From contig NZ_FQWL01000002.1 in the NCBI RefSeq assembly GCF_900129665.1, forward strand, positions 620,001-684,000: a stretch of DNA of 64,000 nucleotides. The letters are read 5' to 3'. This stretch comes from Flagellimonas flava (lineage in GTDB: Bacteria; Bacteroidota; Bacteroidia; Flavobacteriales; Flavobacteriaceae). Positions 16,411-23,543 of this stretch are shown one piece after another (within the stretch, counting starts at the first letter, position 1; each line of letters starts with the position of its first letter). The position numbers and the translations under genes were made by a program. Under the pieces are notes generated by a model that saw nothing but the letters and a program-made list of their open reading frames with translations, was not told the DNA's origin and ran no database searches.

Positions 16411-16482
16411 TCCATCTTGGCAAGTTTCAAGAAGGAATGAAAGGGATATTTTGGATTATTTTTAGCACAAATTTCTTGTTGT

Positions 16483-17067
16483 ATGGATTCTGAAACCTTC
16501 CTTCGCCTAAAGGCATTCTTCCCTCAAGTTATTATGACCGAAGAAGAGGAAAATCATTTTAAATCCCTTTGGTCAGTAAAGACGTTTAACCAATACGACC
16601 TTATCACCGAAGCCGGAAGCGTTGAACGCTATTTTTATTTTGTGTTGGAGGGGGTGCAGGCCATTTATATTTTGAATGAAAAAGGGGAGAAAGTGGTGCT
16701 GGGCTTTTCGTATTCTGGAAGTCCCTCCGGGGCCTTTGATTCCTTCATCAAAAAACAGCCTTCCGACACGTTTCTGGAAGCCTTGAAACCATCAAAAATG
16801 CTGGCCATTTCCTATGGGGATTATCAAAGCTTGTTTCAAAATTATCCTGATTTTTATGCATGGGGGCATGAGTTTTTTCAAAACATCTTGTTTGGAAGGT
16901 TGAGCCGCGAAGTTGAACTCTTGACGCTTTCCGCGGAACAGCGGTACAAGGCCTTTATGCAACGTTGCCCGGACGAGTTGAAAGTCATTCCCCAAAAATA
17001 CTTGGCCTCCTACCTCAACATGACGCCCGAGACGTTCAGTAGATTGCGTTCCTCAGCTTCGTACTGA
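16483..17067 (+). CDS. Crp/Fnr family transcriptional regulator
   Basis: A 194-residue regulator with an N-terminal cyclic-nucleotide-binding-like barrel (YDLITEAGSVERYFYFVLEGVQAIY, GEKVVLGFSYSGSPSG) and a short C-terminal winged-helix end (QRYKAFMQRCPDELKVIPQ, then YLASYLNMTPETFSRLR as recognition helix). No FNR-type Cys cluster is visible. This subgroup is common in Bacteroidota and often controls adjacent small enzymes. Its stop is followed immediately by a cluster of three palindromic repeats. A direct repeat pair upstream might be its own or another regulator's site. Confidence 0.87.
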   Translation: MDSETFLRLKAFFPQVIMTEEEENHFKSLWSVKTFNQYDLITEAGSVERYFYFVLEGVQAIYILNEKGEKVVLGFSYSGSPSGAFDSFIKKQPSDTFLEALKPSKMLAISYGDYQSLFQNYPDFYAWGHEFFQNILFGRLSREVELLTLSAEQRYKAFMQRCPDELKVIPQKYLASYLNMTPETFSRLRSSASY

Positions 17068-17071
17068 AAGA

Positions 17072-17112
17072 CTTCTCGATACTAAATTCCTTCGGAATTT
17101 AACTCGAAGTGA
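17072..17112 (-). repeat. Palindromic repeat copy E (type 1, reverse)
   Basis: From CTTCTCGATAC to CTCGAAGTGA with a perfect stem TAAATTCC / GGAATTTA (17083-17090 and 17094-17101) around loop TTC. It begins 5 bp after the Crp/Fnr stop codon. Confidence 0.6.
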
Positions 17113-17130
17113 AGTTCTAAAGAAGCTTCC

Positions 17131-17174
17131 GTCAGTTTGAGTGATTTTTGCAAGAAAATCGTATCGAAAACAAG
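17131..17174 (+). repeat. Palindromic repeat copy F (type 2, forward)
   Basis: From GTCAGTTTGAG to GTATCGAAAACAAG with stem GATTTT / AAAATC at 17143-17148 and 17155-17160. This is the clearest type 2 copy. Confidence 0.62.
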
Positions 17175-17194
17175 GAAGTTGTTGGCTAAAAAGA

Positions 17195-17238
17195 CTTCTC
17201 GATACTTCCCGAAGTAAGTTCGGGATATTCGAAGTGAC
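17195..17238 (-). repeat. Palindromic repeat copy G (type 1, reverse)
   Basis: From CTTCTCGATAC to TTCGAAGTGAC with stem TCCCGAA / TTCGGGA (17207-17213 and 17219-17225). It ends 3 bp before the uracil-DNA-glycosylase-like gene's stop codon. Confidence 0.62.
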
Positions 17239-17241
17239 GGG

Positions 17242-17817
17242 CTAGAGTTTAAGTTGTTTGCTTATCCGTTTTTGAAACTCTGGGATGACGTCCGTTTCAA
17301 ACCACGGATTCTTGCTCAACCAAAATCGGTTCCGGGGCGAAGGGTGAGGCAGCACAAAATAGTTGGGGAGGTAGTTTTCAAAATTTCTGACCGTCTCGGT
17401 GAGGTTACGTTCTCGTTTGGCCTCCAAGTAATGCTTTTGGGAGTACTGCCCAATTAAAATGGTCAGTTTTATGTTTGGCATTTGGTCCAACAATTGTTGG
17501 TGCCATTGCGGGGCACATTCGGGTCGGGGAGGTAGATCTCCAGATTTCCCCTTACCGGGATAGCAGAAGCCCATAGGCATCTGGGCAATCTGGGTCTCAT
17601 CATAAAAAGTCTCATCAGTAACGCCCATCCATTTTCTTAGCTGTTTTCCACTTTGATCGTCCCAGGGCACGCCTGTTTTATGCACTTTGGTGCCCGGTGC
17701 ATGGCCAATGATCAGGATTTTGGCTTCGGGATGGCCGGCCACAATGGGTCGTGGACCCAATGGAAGGTGCGCTGCGCACACTTCACACTTACGAATAGCT
17801 GAAAGTAATTGTTTCAT
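17242..17817 (-). CDS. Uracil-DNA glycosylase family protein
   Basis: A 191-residue UDG-superfamily protein. Motif 1 is ILIIGHAPGTKVHKTGVPWDD (key residues GHAPG near 36-40 and the PW.D segment) and motif 2 is VLPHPSPRNRFW (about residues 156-167). The GxAPG / HPSPRN pair fits the family 4-6-like or uncharacterised 'uracil-DNA glycosylase family' enzymes, and the N-terminal CEVCAAHLPLGPRP recalls the Cys-containing start of the 4Fe-4S types, though only two Cys are close together. It probably removes damaged bases; activity is not proven. ATG start at 17817. Confidence 0.83.
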   Translation of the reverse strand: MKQLLSAIRKCEVCAAHLPLGPRPIVAGHPEAKILIIGHAPGTKVHKTGVPWDDQSGKQLRKWMGVTDETFYDETQIAQMPMGFCYPGKGKSGDLPPRPECAPQWHQQLLDQMPNIKLTILIGQYSQKHYLEAKRERNLTETVRNFENYLPNYFVLPHPSPRNRFWLSKNPWFETDVIPEFQKRISKQLKL

Positions 17818-17851
17818 AAAATCAAATGGAATTTACCAAAAACAAGAAACA

Positions 17852-17870
17852 CCCCAACATAACGCTGGGG
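17852..17870 (-). terminator. Intrinsic terminator after SPW gene
   Basis: On the minus strand, CCCCA and TGGGG pair across a 9-base loop and are followed by a T-rich run (GTTTCTTGTTTTT). It lies 60 bp beyond the SPW gene stop and just upstream of the next minus-strand gene. Confidence 0.5.
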
Positions 17871-17929
17871 CATTTCATCACACAACCTATCATGAAAAAG
17901 GTTCCTTCGGCATAAACTTCAGCGGTGCT

Positions 17930-18283
17930 TTACTCACTCAATTCCGGTTTATGAAGGCTTACCACAACAAGTACGGCAGCCCCATTTATCCAATAGTAGT
18001 ATCCATCCAGTCCTTTAAAGGACAGTATAAAGGGTGCCAAAATAAATACAACGGCGACCAAAAAATCTACCAATAAATGATACTTATAGGGAATTACCCT
18101 AAATACACCAAGATGGTGGTCTGTCAACAAGGTCAGCACCAGGGCCGCCACTCCCACAGCGACTGAAAGTTGCAGTGCCAACGGATTGGAACTTCCCAAG
18201 CCCAACAAAAAGGGTAATGCCATCAGTGCAATTGCGACCGGATAGTCCAGAAAAGCGTGTATTCTTTTTGTTACGAACTTCAT
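17930..18283 (-). CDS. SPW-repeat-like four-helix membrane protein
   Basis: A 117-residue protein with four hydrophobic helices in two similar halves. The start HAFLDYPVAIALMALPFLLG and the second-half HLLVDFLVAVVFILAPFILSF are related by the same D.....A....PF pattern, as in SPW-repeat proteins. The family has no known biochemical activity. It follows the YHS gene by 4 nt and is followed by a terminator, so the two form a short operon. Confidence 0.7.
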   Translation of the reverse strand: MKFVTKRIHAFLDYPVAIALMALPFLLGLGSSNPLALQLSVAVGVAALVLTLLTDHHLGVFRVIPYKYHLLVDFLVAVVFILAPFILSFKGLDGYYYWINGAAVLVVVSLHKPELSE

Positions 18284-18287
18284 GATT

Positions 18288-18761
18288 CTAGTTATAGGTT
18301 TTACTTAACTGCTTCCAGTTGGTATCCGCAGTGCTCTTCAACTTTTTATGATTGTTTTCAGCCAACCATAATTGTTGGGCATCCAGCTCCAAATTATAGA
18401 GATACAAAAAGTACTCCCCATCCTTTACTATGAATTTATTGGGGTCTGGTCTAAACTTGGCGCCTGCATAAACTCCAAAGGCGCAGAAACCGCCGTATTG
18501 GGGTAAATATTTGCTAGGGTTCGCATCGAACTTCTTCTTTTGCTCGGCGTCGGTGAAGTAATACACCACCTTGTTATGCTCCGATTTATGTGCCTTAAGT
18601 CCTTTTTGGGCAATCCCCAAATCCAAATAGGATACCGGACTGTACCCCTGCAGGGCTATATTGCTATTATCAATGTTATTTGCTTTTTTATCCTGTGCAA
18701 AGCCCATGGAACTAATGGCCAAAGCGAAAATGATCGTTGCTGTTTTTATTGAATTTTTCAT
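18288..18761 (-). CDS. Secreted YHS domain-containing protein
   Basis: A 157-residue protein with a signal peptide (MKNSIKTATIIFALAISSMGFAQ). The YHS domain core is YYFTDAEQKKKFDANPSKYLPQYGGFCAFGV (key residues F, NP, YLP.YGG.C; about residues 67-97). Preceding GYSPVSYLDLGIAQKG is the usual DPV.Y-like entry strand, here with S for D. YHS domains may bind metals such as copper, with the conserved Cys near the site. The protein is periplasmic. It is the first gene of a pair with the SPW-like membrane protein. Confidence 0.87.
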   Translation of the reverse strand: MKNSIKTATIIFALAISSMGFAQDKKANNIDNSNIALQGYSPVSYLDLGIAQKGLKAHKSEHNKVVYYFTDAEQKKKFDANPSKYLPQYGGFCAFGVYAGAKFRPDPNKFIVKDGEYFLYLYNLELDAQQLWLAENNHKKLKSTADTNWKQLSKTYN

Positions 18762-18938
18762 TGTTTTATTTTTTAATTATTTGTTTTTAGTGTTGTTCAA
18801 TATTCCTTTTGCTACACCACTGGTGTCATATTGTTTTCCCCACCGGGCCCTGGTAAAAAGGGAGCCAAAATCAAACCGATCCCGGCTTAGTAATCGGCCA
18901 CGTCTTGTAGTGTTAGAGGAATACATTTGAACTTCGTT

Positions 18939-19292
18939 TTACTGAGCGTTGAAATATTCTTCCTGTACTACTTCTCCTTTGTCATTCCAGATGCGACGAA
19001 TGATCTCGTGCCAGTAAATTTTACTGTTATCCTTCATATTGAAGTCAAAAGTGAATTCCGAAGCTGATACATTTCCATCCACAAGGGTGTGGTGATGGGT
19101 AATGCCATTAACTTGGGCGATCGCCCCTGCGAAGCCTTCCATTTTTTCGACCATCTGTTGCTTGTTTGTGGTCGCCAATCCATTATAGTCAGACGTTGTG
19201 GCGTCTTCGGCAAAAAATTGCTGTACCGCCTCTACAATGGCTCCCTTGCTTACAATGCCATCCATTTCTGTGGCCAATGTCTTAATATCCAT
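18939..19292 (-). CDS. NTF2/SnoaL-like protein
   Basis: A 117-residue cytoplasmic NTF2-fold protein. The N-terminal helix pair (VEAVQQFFAEDATTSDYNG) and strands GITHHHTLVDGNVSASEFTFDF and KIYWHEIIRRIWNDKGEVVQEEYF follow the SnoaL pattern. HHH in the middle could line the cavity. Function is unknown; members include steroid isomerase-like enzymes and binders. It lies between the YHS operon and the AraC-type regulator gene on the same strand, each separated by more than 100 bp. Confidence 0.78.
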   Translation of the reverse strand: MDIKTLATEMDGIVSKGAIVEAVQQFFAEDATTSDYNGLATTNKQQMVEKMEGFAGAIAQVNGITHHHTLVDGNVSASEFTFDFNMKDNSKIYWHEIIRRIWNDKGEVVQEEYFNAQ

Positions 19293-19400
19293 TTCTTTTA
19301 TTTTTAATGATTAAACAAATTTTGGGTTGTAATTACATGGCAAATTTCCGATAGCTTGGGCCGTCGGTTGCTACAAAAAAGACGCCAGTTCTTGTACTTT

Positions 19401-20438
19401 TTAGGAATGGAATTCAGACGGAGTGATTCCGGTCTGATGCTTGAAGAAATTGGAGAAATGATTGGGTTCCTCAAAACCCAGCTGCAGTGAGATCTCTTTT
19501 ACCGATTCCCCTTCATGAAGTAGGCGCTTGGAAGTAAGGATGATTTCATTGCGAATAAGCCGCCCTAGGGAATCATTCATTTTAGCCCGCGTTTTCTTGG
19601 AAAGTGCCTTGACGGATAGATTCATTTTATCCGCATAAAAACCCAATGCCCTTTGCTCATGATGGTACTCTTGTATCAGTTGCAGAAGGTCGTCGACAAA
19701 GGAATCTTTTTTATTAAAATCGAAGTTGTTGCGGAAGTCGGTTGGGGAATAGCCCGTGTTCTTTTTGAACAGCCTGTTGAAGTAGGCCGGATCCTTGAAG
19801 CCAAGATCATAGGAAACCTCCTGAACGTTTTTATCGGTAAAGGCCAGTTCTTTTTGACTTTCCACCAACTTTTTGTTGGCGAACAACCGCTTTATGGTAA
19901 TGCCCAGCTTATCCTTGACCAGAGCATGTGCTTTATACCCATTGTCCCGCACTATGGCCTCAAAATCTTTGTTGGTAAGATGGTTTTGGTATTCTTTGTC
20001 TATGACCTCTTTGATATCAAAAATAACCTGGTATTCGTCCTTGCTGGCATTAAAGGGGTTCTGCCAATGCCATTGTTTTAGGGATACATCTATGATATCT
20101 GTGGAATTGGGTTCAAAAACGGTTTCCGAAAGGTACTTTTGGCATTCGTCGCATTCTTTAAAATCGATATAGCCCAAAGAAATGAGGTGTTTGAACAACA
20201 CCCGTACCTCCTTGTTATGGAAGAGCTCTTTGCTGGGAAACTCGATAGTACGCACCACAAAATCCCCTGAAAGGAACTTAATGTATTGGCCTTTTTCCAA
20301 ATAAATGGCCTTGTCCTGCCAGTTGCTGTAGTTCTTAAAATCGACCTGAATGCTCCCCGAACCGGATAATATGTGGAATAGGGTATACTGGTTGATGAAG
20401 TACACCTTGTTGATTTCCGGAATGAGCTTTTGGACCAT
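19401..20438 (-). CDS. AraC family regulator with two HTH domains
   Basis: A 345-residue regulator. After an N-terminal sensor-like barrel, it carries two separate AraC-type HTH units. The first contains VQEVSYDLGFKDPAYFNRLFKKNTGYSPTDF (about residues 206-237) and the second VKEISLQLGFEEPNHFSNFFKHQTGITPSEF at the C-terminus; both hold the GF.....F...FK...G..P.(D/E)F signature. Tandem AraC domains in one chain are unusual. The start chosen is the ATG at 20438; the frame continues up to a TTG at 20501 that overlaps the preceding stop, but MVQKLIPEINKVYFIN is the usual N-terminus. A TTG-N19-TACTTTG promoter candidate lies directly upstream. Confidence 0.85.
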   Translation of the reverse strand: MVQKLIPEINKVYFINQYTLFHILSGSGSIQVDFKNYSNWQDKAIYLEKGQYIKFLSGDFVVRTIEFPSKELFHNKEVRVLFKHLISLGYIDFKECDECQKYLSETVFEPNSTDIIDVSLKQWHWQNPFNASKDEYQVIFDIKEVIDKEYQNHLTNKDFEAIVRDNGYKAHALVKDKLGITIKRLFANKKLVESQKELAFTDKNVQEVSYDLGFKDPAYFNRLFKKNTGYSPTDFRNNFDFNKKDSFVDDLLQLIQEYHHEQRALGFYADKMNLSVKALSKKTRAKMNDSLGRLIRNEIILTSKRLLHEGESVKEISLQLGFEEPNHFSNFFKHQTGITPSEFHS

Positions 20439-20497
20439 GGTCAGTGCAAACAAAGTAGCCTTAACTTGGTCGAAATCAAACCACAAAGCTAACGACG

Positions 20498-21556
20498 TCA
20501 ATCATCTAAATCCCTTACCAAAGAGGAGAAAAGTTCTGAAGCCTTTGTAAACTTTAATTTGGAGGTGGGTTGTCCTGCCCAGTAGGCCATTAAATCCATA
20601 TCGCCCCGTTCTAGATACTTTTTGCGCAAATGTGCTAAAAAAGAGCTCTGTAAGGGGTAAGGCGCTACTTCGGTTTTGATGTGGTCATCCACAAACTTCG
20701 ATTGTATCACTCTACCATAACGCCCAGTAAAAACCTTGGTCAAAGTTGTGGTATAGCCTGTCTCTGAAAACAATCGCTTCTTATGATGTTGTGGAGCTCC
20801 GGATTCCCCGGTCGCCAAAAACACCGTTCCCAACTGTACCCCAGAAGCACCCAAAGCAAACATTTTCTTGATATCATTAGATGTGGTGATTCCACCTGCC
20901 GCGATGACCGGTATGCTTACTTTTTCAATCACCTTTGGAAGTAGTTTGTTCGTTTCCAAAAAGGATTTGGCATTGGGCTCCAAGAATGCGGCTCGGTGTC
21001 CGCCAGCTGCATTTCCGGTAGCTACGACCAAATCAGCTCCTCCAGCTTCTATAAATTCTGCTTCTTCCACCGTGGTGGCGGTTCCAATGATCTTACTCCC
21101 TCCCTTTTTAAGTTCTTTGATTACCTCCGCTTCGGGCAATCCAAAAATAAAGCTGGCCACCGGAGGTCTGGATTTGATAACCGCAGCAAGCTGCTCATCA
21201 TAATCCGGTGCAGTGGTCGATATTTCTTTTGGGGGCTCCAAGTTTTCCTTTTCAAACAGCGGTAAAAAGGGTCGCTGTACAGCCTCAAAATCAGTTGGTG
21301 TAAATGATTTAATGGGGTCGTTTTTTAGCGGTACCCACAGATTCAAGGCATAGGGTTTAGCCGTTCGTTTTTTGATTTCGTCATTGACCTTGATTATTTC
21401 ATCTGGCTGATAGGCATTCAGCCCAAAAGACCCCATTCCGCCTAAATTGGATACTGTAGAGATTAGTTTGGCAGTAGAAAATCTACCGCCAAACGGCCCC
21501 TGAATTATAGGGTAATCAACTTCCAAAAGCTCGGATACCTTTGTTCTATTCCACAT
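20498..21556 (-). CDS. NAD(P)H-dependent flavin oxidoreductase / nitronate monooxygenase-like
   Basis: A 352-residue FMN-dependent TIM-barrel enzyme. VDYPIIQGPFGG (about residues 13-24) is the typical first strand and phosphate loop; GGADLVVATGNAAGGHRA and AAGGITTSNDIKKMFALGASGVQLGT (about 218-243) form the FMN phosphate site. The catalytic-base position cannot be confirmed by eye, so 2-nitropropane dioxygenase or enoyl-ACP-reductase-like activity remain alternatives. The ATG at 21556 is preferred over a TTG two codons upstream. It overlaps the NTF2-like gene by 11 nt and is the fourth gene of the tautomerase-SDR operon. Confidence 0.85.
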   Translation of the reverse strand: MWNRTKVSELLEVDYPIIQGPFGGRFSTAKLISTVSNLGGMGSFGLNAYQPDEIIKVNDEIKKRTAKPYALNLWVPLKNDPIKSFTPTDFEAVQRPFLPLFEKENLEPPKEISTTAPDYDEQLAAVIKSRPPVASFIFGLPEAEVIKELKKGGSKIIGTATTVEEAEFIEAGGADLVVATGNAAGGHRAAFLEPNAKSFLETNKLLPKVIEKVSIPVIAAGGITTSNDIKKMFALGASGVQLGTVFLATGESGAPQHHKKRLFSETGYTTTLTKVFTGRYGRVIQSKFVDDHIKTEVAPYPLQSSFLAHLRKKYLERGDMDLMAYWAGQPTSKLKFTKASELFSSLVRDLDD

Positions 21557-21914
21557 GGGCAAACAATTTGTTTACTATAGACCACTTTCCATCTGCATGG
21601 TACAGAGATAGAAAATCATAGTAATTAAAGCCCAGCATGGGTAAATGGGCCTTAACCAAAGCCAATCTACCTATAATTTCCATACCCACAATCTCCATTT
21701 TAAAATCCTCCCCCAGCTCTCTAGGGCTCTTTCTTTGTTTCACAGATTCAAGGTATGGGCCCATTTCTCTTTCATAAGGTTCTCCCTTAATGTCCCCATA
21801 AAGCATTGCCTTTTTGCTAAATGCACTTTCCAAAAGGTCGATGTCCCCTTGATAAATACCATTGAAATAATCAAGTACCACTGTTTCTATTTCCTTTATC
21901 TTGTTCTCAAACAT
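21546..21914 (-). CDS. NTF2-like (putative lumazine-binding) protein
   Basis: A 122-residue NTF2-fold protein of the 'putative lumazine-binding' type common in Bacteroidota. The N-terminal helix IETVVLDYFNGIYQGDIDLLESAF, followed by YGDIKGEPYEREMGPYLESV and the C-terminal FLSLYHADGKWSIVNKLF, are characteristic. Function is unknown. The ATG at 21914 fits the family start; the TTG at 21941 would overlap the SDR gene. It is embedded between the SDR and flavin oxidoreductase genes, so it may process or bind their small-molecule substrate (inference). Confidence 0.8.
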   Translation of the reverse strand: MFENKIKEIETVVLDYFNGIYQGDIDLLESAFSKKAMLYGDIKGEPYEREMGPYLESVKQRKSPRELGEDFKMEIVGMEIIGRLALVKAHLPMLGFNYYDFLSLYHADGKWSIVNKLFAHVE

Positions 21915-21924
21915 GGCCCTGGAT

Positions 21925-22668
21925 TTAAATTGCGTGTCCAATAGTATGACCCCCAGCTACGTTGATGGTCTCCCCGGTCACAAATTCGGCCTGTGCCAAA
22001 TAATAGGCTGTTTCCGCTACCTCTTCAGCTTCCCCAATGCGATTCAATAAATGTAATCCGGCCAAGCTATCGGCATCTTCCACTCCAATTTTACCCTGCA
22101 ATGGACTTCTAATGATTCCGGGAGAAATGGTATTTATCTTGATGTTGTCCTTCCCATACTCCGCGGCCAACTGCCTTGTAAAAGTATGTATCGCCCCCTT
22201 GCTTGAAACCGCCGCACTAGCTGGAAAACCAGAGATGGCATGGTCCACCAATACCGTTCCTATGTTAATGATACTTCCGCCCTGTTGTTTCAACATTTGG
22301 GGAATTACGGCCTGACTCGCATAATACGTTCCCTTAAAGTTGGTTGTAAGGTAACGGTCCAAATCACTTTCTTCCACCTCTAAAAAAGGCTTGGAATGAA
22401 ACACTCCTGCATTGTTGATCAACACATCCACCGAACCAAATTTGTCCAAGGCCGCTTGGGTCAATTCCCTTCCAGTGGTCTTTTTCCCAACATCCCCGCT
22501 TACGGTTATCGCATTGGAGGGGCTTCCCAAATCTTGATATGCCTTTTCCAATCGTTCCGGATTGTTGGCATTCATGACCACATTGGTCCCTTTTTCAATA
22601 AATAGCTTCGCTATGGCATATCCAATACCCGTGGAAGCTCCTGTTACAATTACTGTTTTACCTTTCAT
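21925..22668 (-). CDS. Short-chain dehydrogenase/reductase (SDR)
   Basis: A 247-residue classical SDR. The cofactor motif is TGASTGIGYAIA (TGxxxGIG, about residues 9-20), followed by NNAG (about 86-89). The catalytic region is degenerate: after IINIGTVLVDHAISGFPASAAVSSKGAI the usual Y-x-x-x-K has the Tyr replaced (AAVSSKGA), while Lys is kept. Loss of the catalytic Tyr makes classical oxidoreductase activity doubtful, unless the position has shifted. It follows the tautomerase gene by 1 nt. Confidence 0.85.
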   Translation of the reverse strand: MKGKTVIVTGASTGIGYAIAKLFIEKGTNVVMNANNPERLEKAYQDLGSPSNAITVSGDVGKKTTGRELTQAALDKFGSVDVLINNAGVFHSKPFLEVEESDLDRYLTTNFKGTYYASQAVIPQMLKQQGGSIINIGTVLVDHAISGFPASAAVSSKGAIHTFTRQLAAEYGKDNIKINTISPGIIRSPLQGKIGVEDADSLAGLHLLNRIGEAEEVAETAYYLAQAEFVTGETINVAGGHTIGHAI

Positions 22669-22669
22669 T

Positions 22670-22870
22670 TTACTGTTGCTTTTTTAATTTTCCGTATTGT
22701 TCTCCACTAACCCCCCAGTTATCTATATGCACTTCGTCTATAACGATATGGGTTGTTTTTGGGTCTTTGTCCAAAACATTGACCAAAAGATCTGTTACTC
22801 CTTGAATGAGTTTTCTTTTTTGTGCTGAGGTGACACCTTCATCCGTCACCTTAATGTTTACATAAGGCAT
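22670..22870 (-). CDS. 4-oxalocrotonate tautomerase family protein
   Basis: A 66-residue tautomerase. Pro2, the catalytic base after Met removal, is present (MPYVNIKV), and the segment VTSAQKRKLIQGVTDLLVNVL is the standard helix. The C-terminal VIDEVHIDNWGVSGE is typical of the YdcE/DmpI-like group. It catalyses keto-enol isomerisation of small dicarbonyls. It is the first gene of a run of four (tautomerase, SDR, NTF2-like, flavin oxidoreductase) and has a CRP-type box about 80 bp upstream. Confidence 0.9.
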   Translation of the reverse strand: MPYVNIKVTDEGVTSAQKRKLIQGVTDLLVNVLDKDPKTTHIVIDEVHIDNWGVSGEQYGKLKKQQ

Positions 22871-22945
22871 TTTGTATTCATTTAAAACAGGACAAAGTTG
22901 GGCCGAAGACAGGCCAAATGAAATGAGCTATCTCACTAATTTGAA

Positions 22946-22959
22946 GTGATGTAGGTCAC
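22946..22959 (-). promoter_or_regulatory. CRP-type box upstream of tautomerase operon
   Basis: On the + strand GTGA-TGTAGG-TCAC, a perfect GTGA-N6-TCAC dyad extended to TCACA on one side. It lies 76 bp before the tautomerase ATG and about 60 bp from a CAACTTTG -7-like element (minus strand, 22893-22900), which suggests activation. It also lies 16 bp beyond the stop of the Crp/Fnr gene, a likely binding protein. Confidence 0.45.
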
Positions 22960-22974
22960 AAGTGGATGCGTTGT

Positions 22975-23532
22975 CTAATACAACCGGCTTAGGGTTTCGC
23001 GAGAGACCCCAAGGTAAGAAGCAATCATTTTCTTGGAGACTCTTTGAATGATATTGGGGTATTGGGCGCACATAAGTTCGTAACGTTCTTTGGCGGTATT
23101 TTTGAGCAAGGACAGAACCCGGTTTTGGGAGGCGATATAGCCCAATTTGGTTTTTCTGGCCCAAAATTGTTGCATCTTTTGAAGTTCGGCGCTCAGCTTC
23201 TCCCGATTCTCCTTGGTAATATAAAGTAGCTCGCTATCCTCAAGGCAGTCCACATATATTTGGGTTTTCATGCCTTTTTCAAAGGCTTGGTAATCGGTAA
23301 TCCACCAATCCTCAACTGCAAATTGGATGATGTGCTCCTTCCCCAACTCATCCAATACATAGGCTCTTAGACAGCCCTTTATGACCCAGAATTCATTGTT
23401 TATCCACTCACCTTCCTGCATCAGGTATTGGTGTTTTCGTTTGTTGATCGGGGTAAAGTGACTTAGAATAAAATCGAATTCTGCATCTTCCAGCGAAACT
23501 ACTTCCTCTATATGTCTGCGTAAGGGATGCAT
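22975..23532 (-). CDS. Crp/Fnr family transcriptional regulator
   Basis: A 185-residue regulator with a cyclic-nucleotide-binding-type barrel (KHQYLMQEGEWINNEFWVIKGCLRAYVLDELGKEHIIQFAVEDWW, residues about 33-75 in pieces) and a winged-helix end (RYELMCAQYPNIIQRVSKKMIASYLGVSRETLSRLY). The recognition helix is SKKMIASYLGVSRETLSR. It is a Bacteroidota-type Crp without a visible iron-sulfur Cys set. It is transcribed toward the tautomerase operon and has a CRP-type box just past its stop. It lies 11 bp downstream of rsmI on the same strand. Confidence 0.88.
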   Translation of the reverse strand: MHPLRRHIEEVVSLEDAEFDFILSHFTPINKRKHQYLMQEGEWINNEFWVIKGCLRAYVLDELGKEHIIQFAVEDWWITDYQAFEKGMKTQIYVDCLEDSELLYITKENREKLSAELQKMQQFWARKTKLGYIASQNRVLSLLKNTAKERYELMCAQYPNIIQRVSKKMIASYLGVSRETLSRLY

Positions 23533-23543
23533 TTTAAAACAAT

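Noticed and set aside
18814..18826. Palindrome ACACCACTGGTGT before the YHS gene
   Set aside because: A single short dyad with no matching copy near other genes; chance cannot be excluded and it is not called as an operator.
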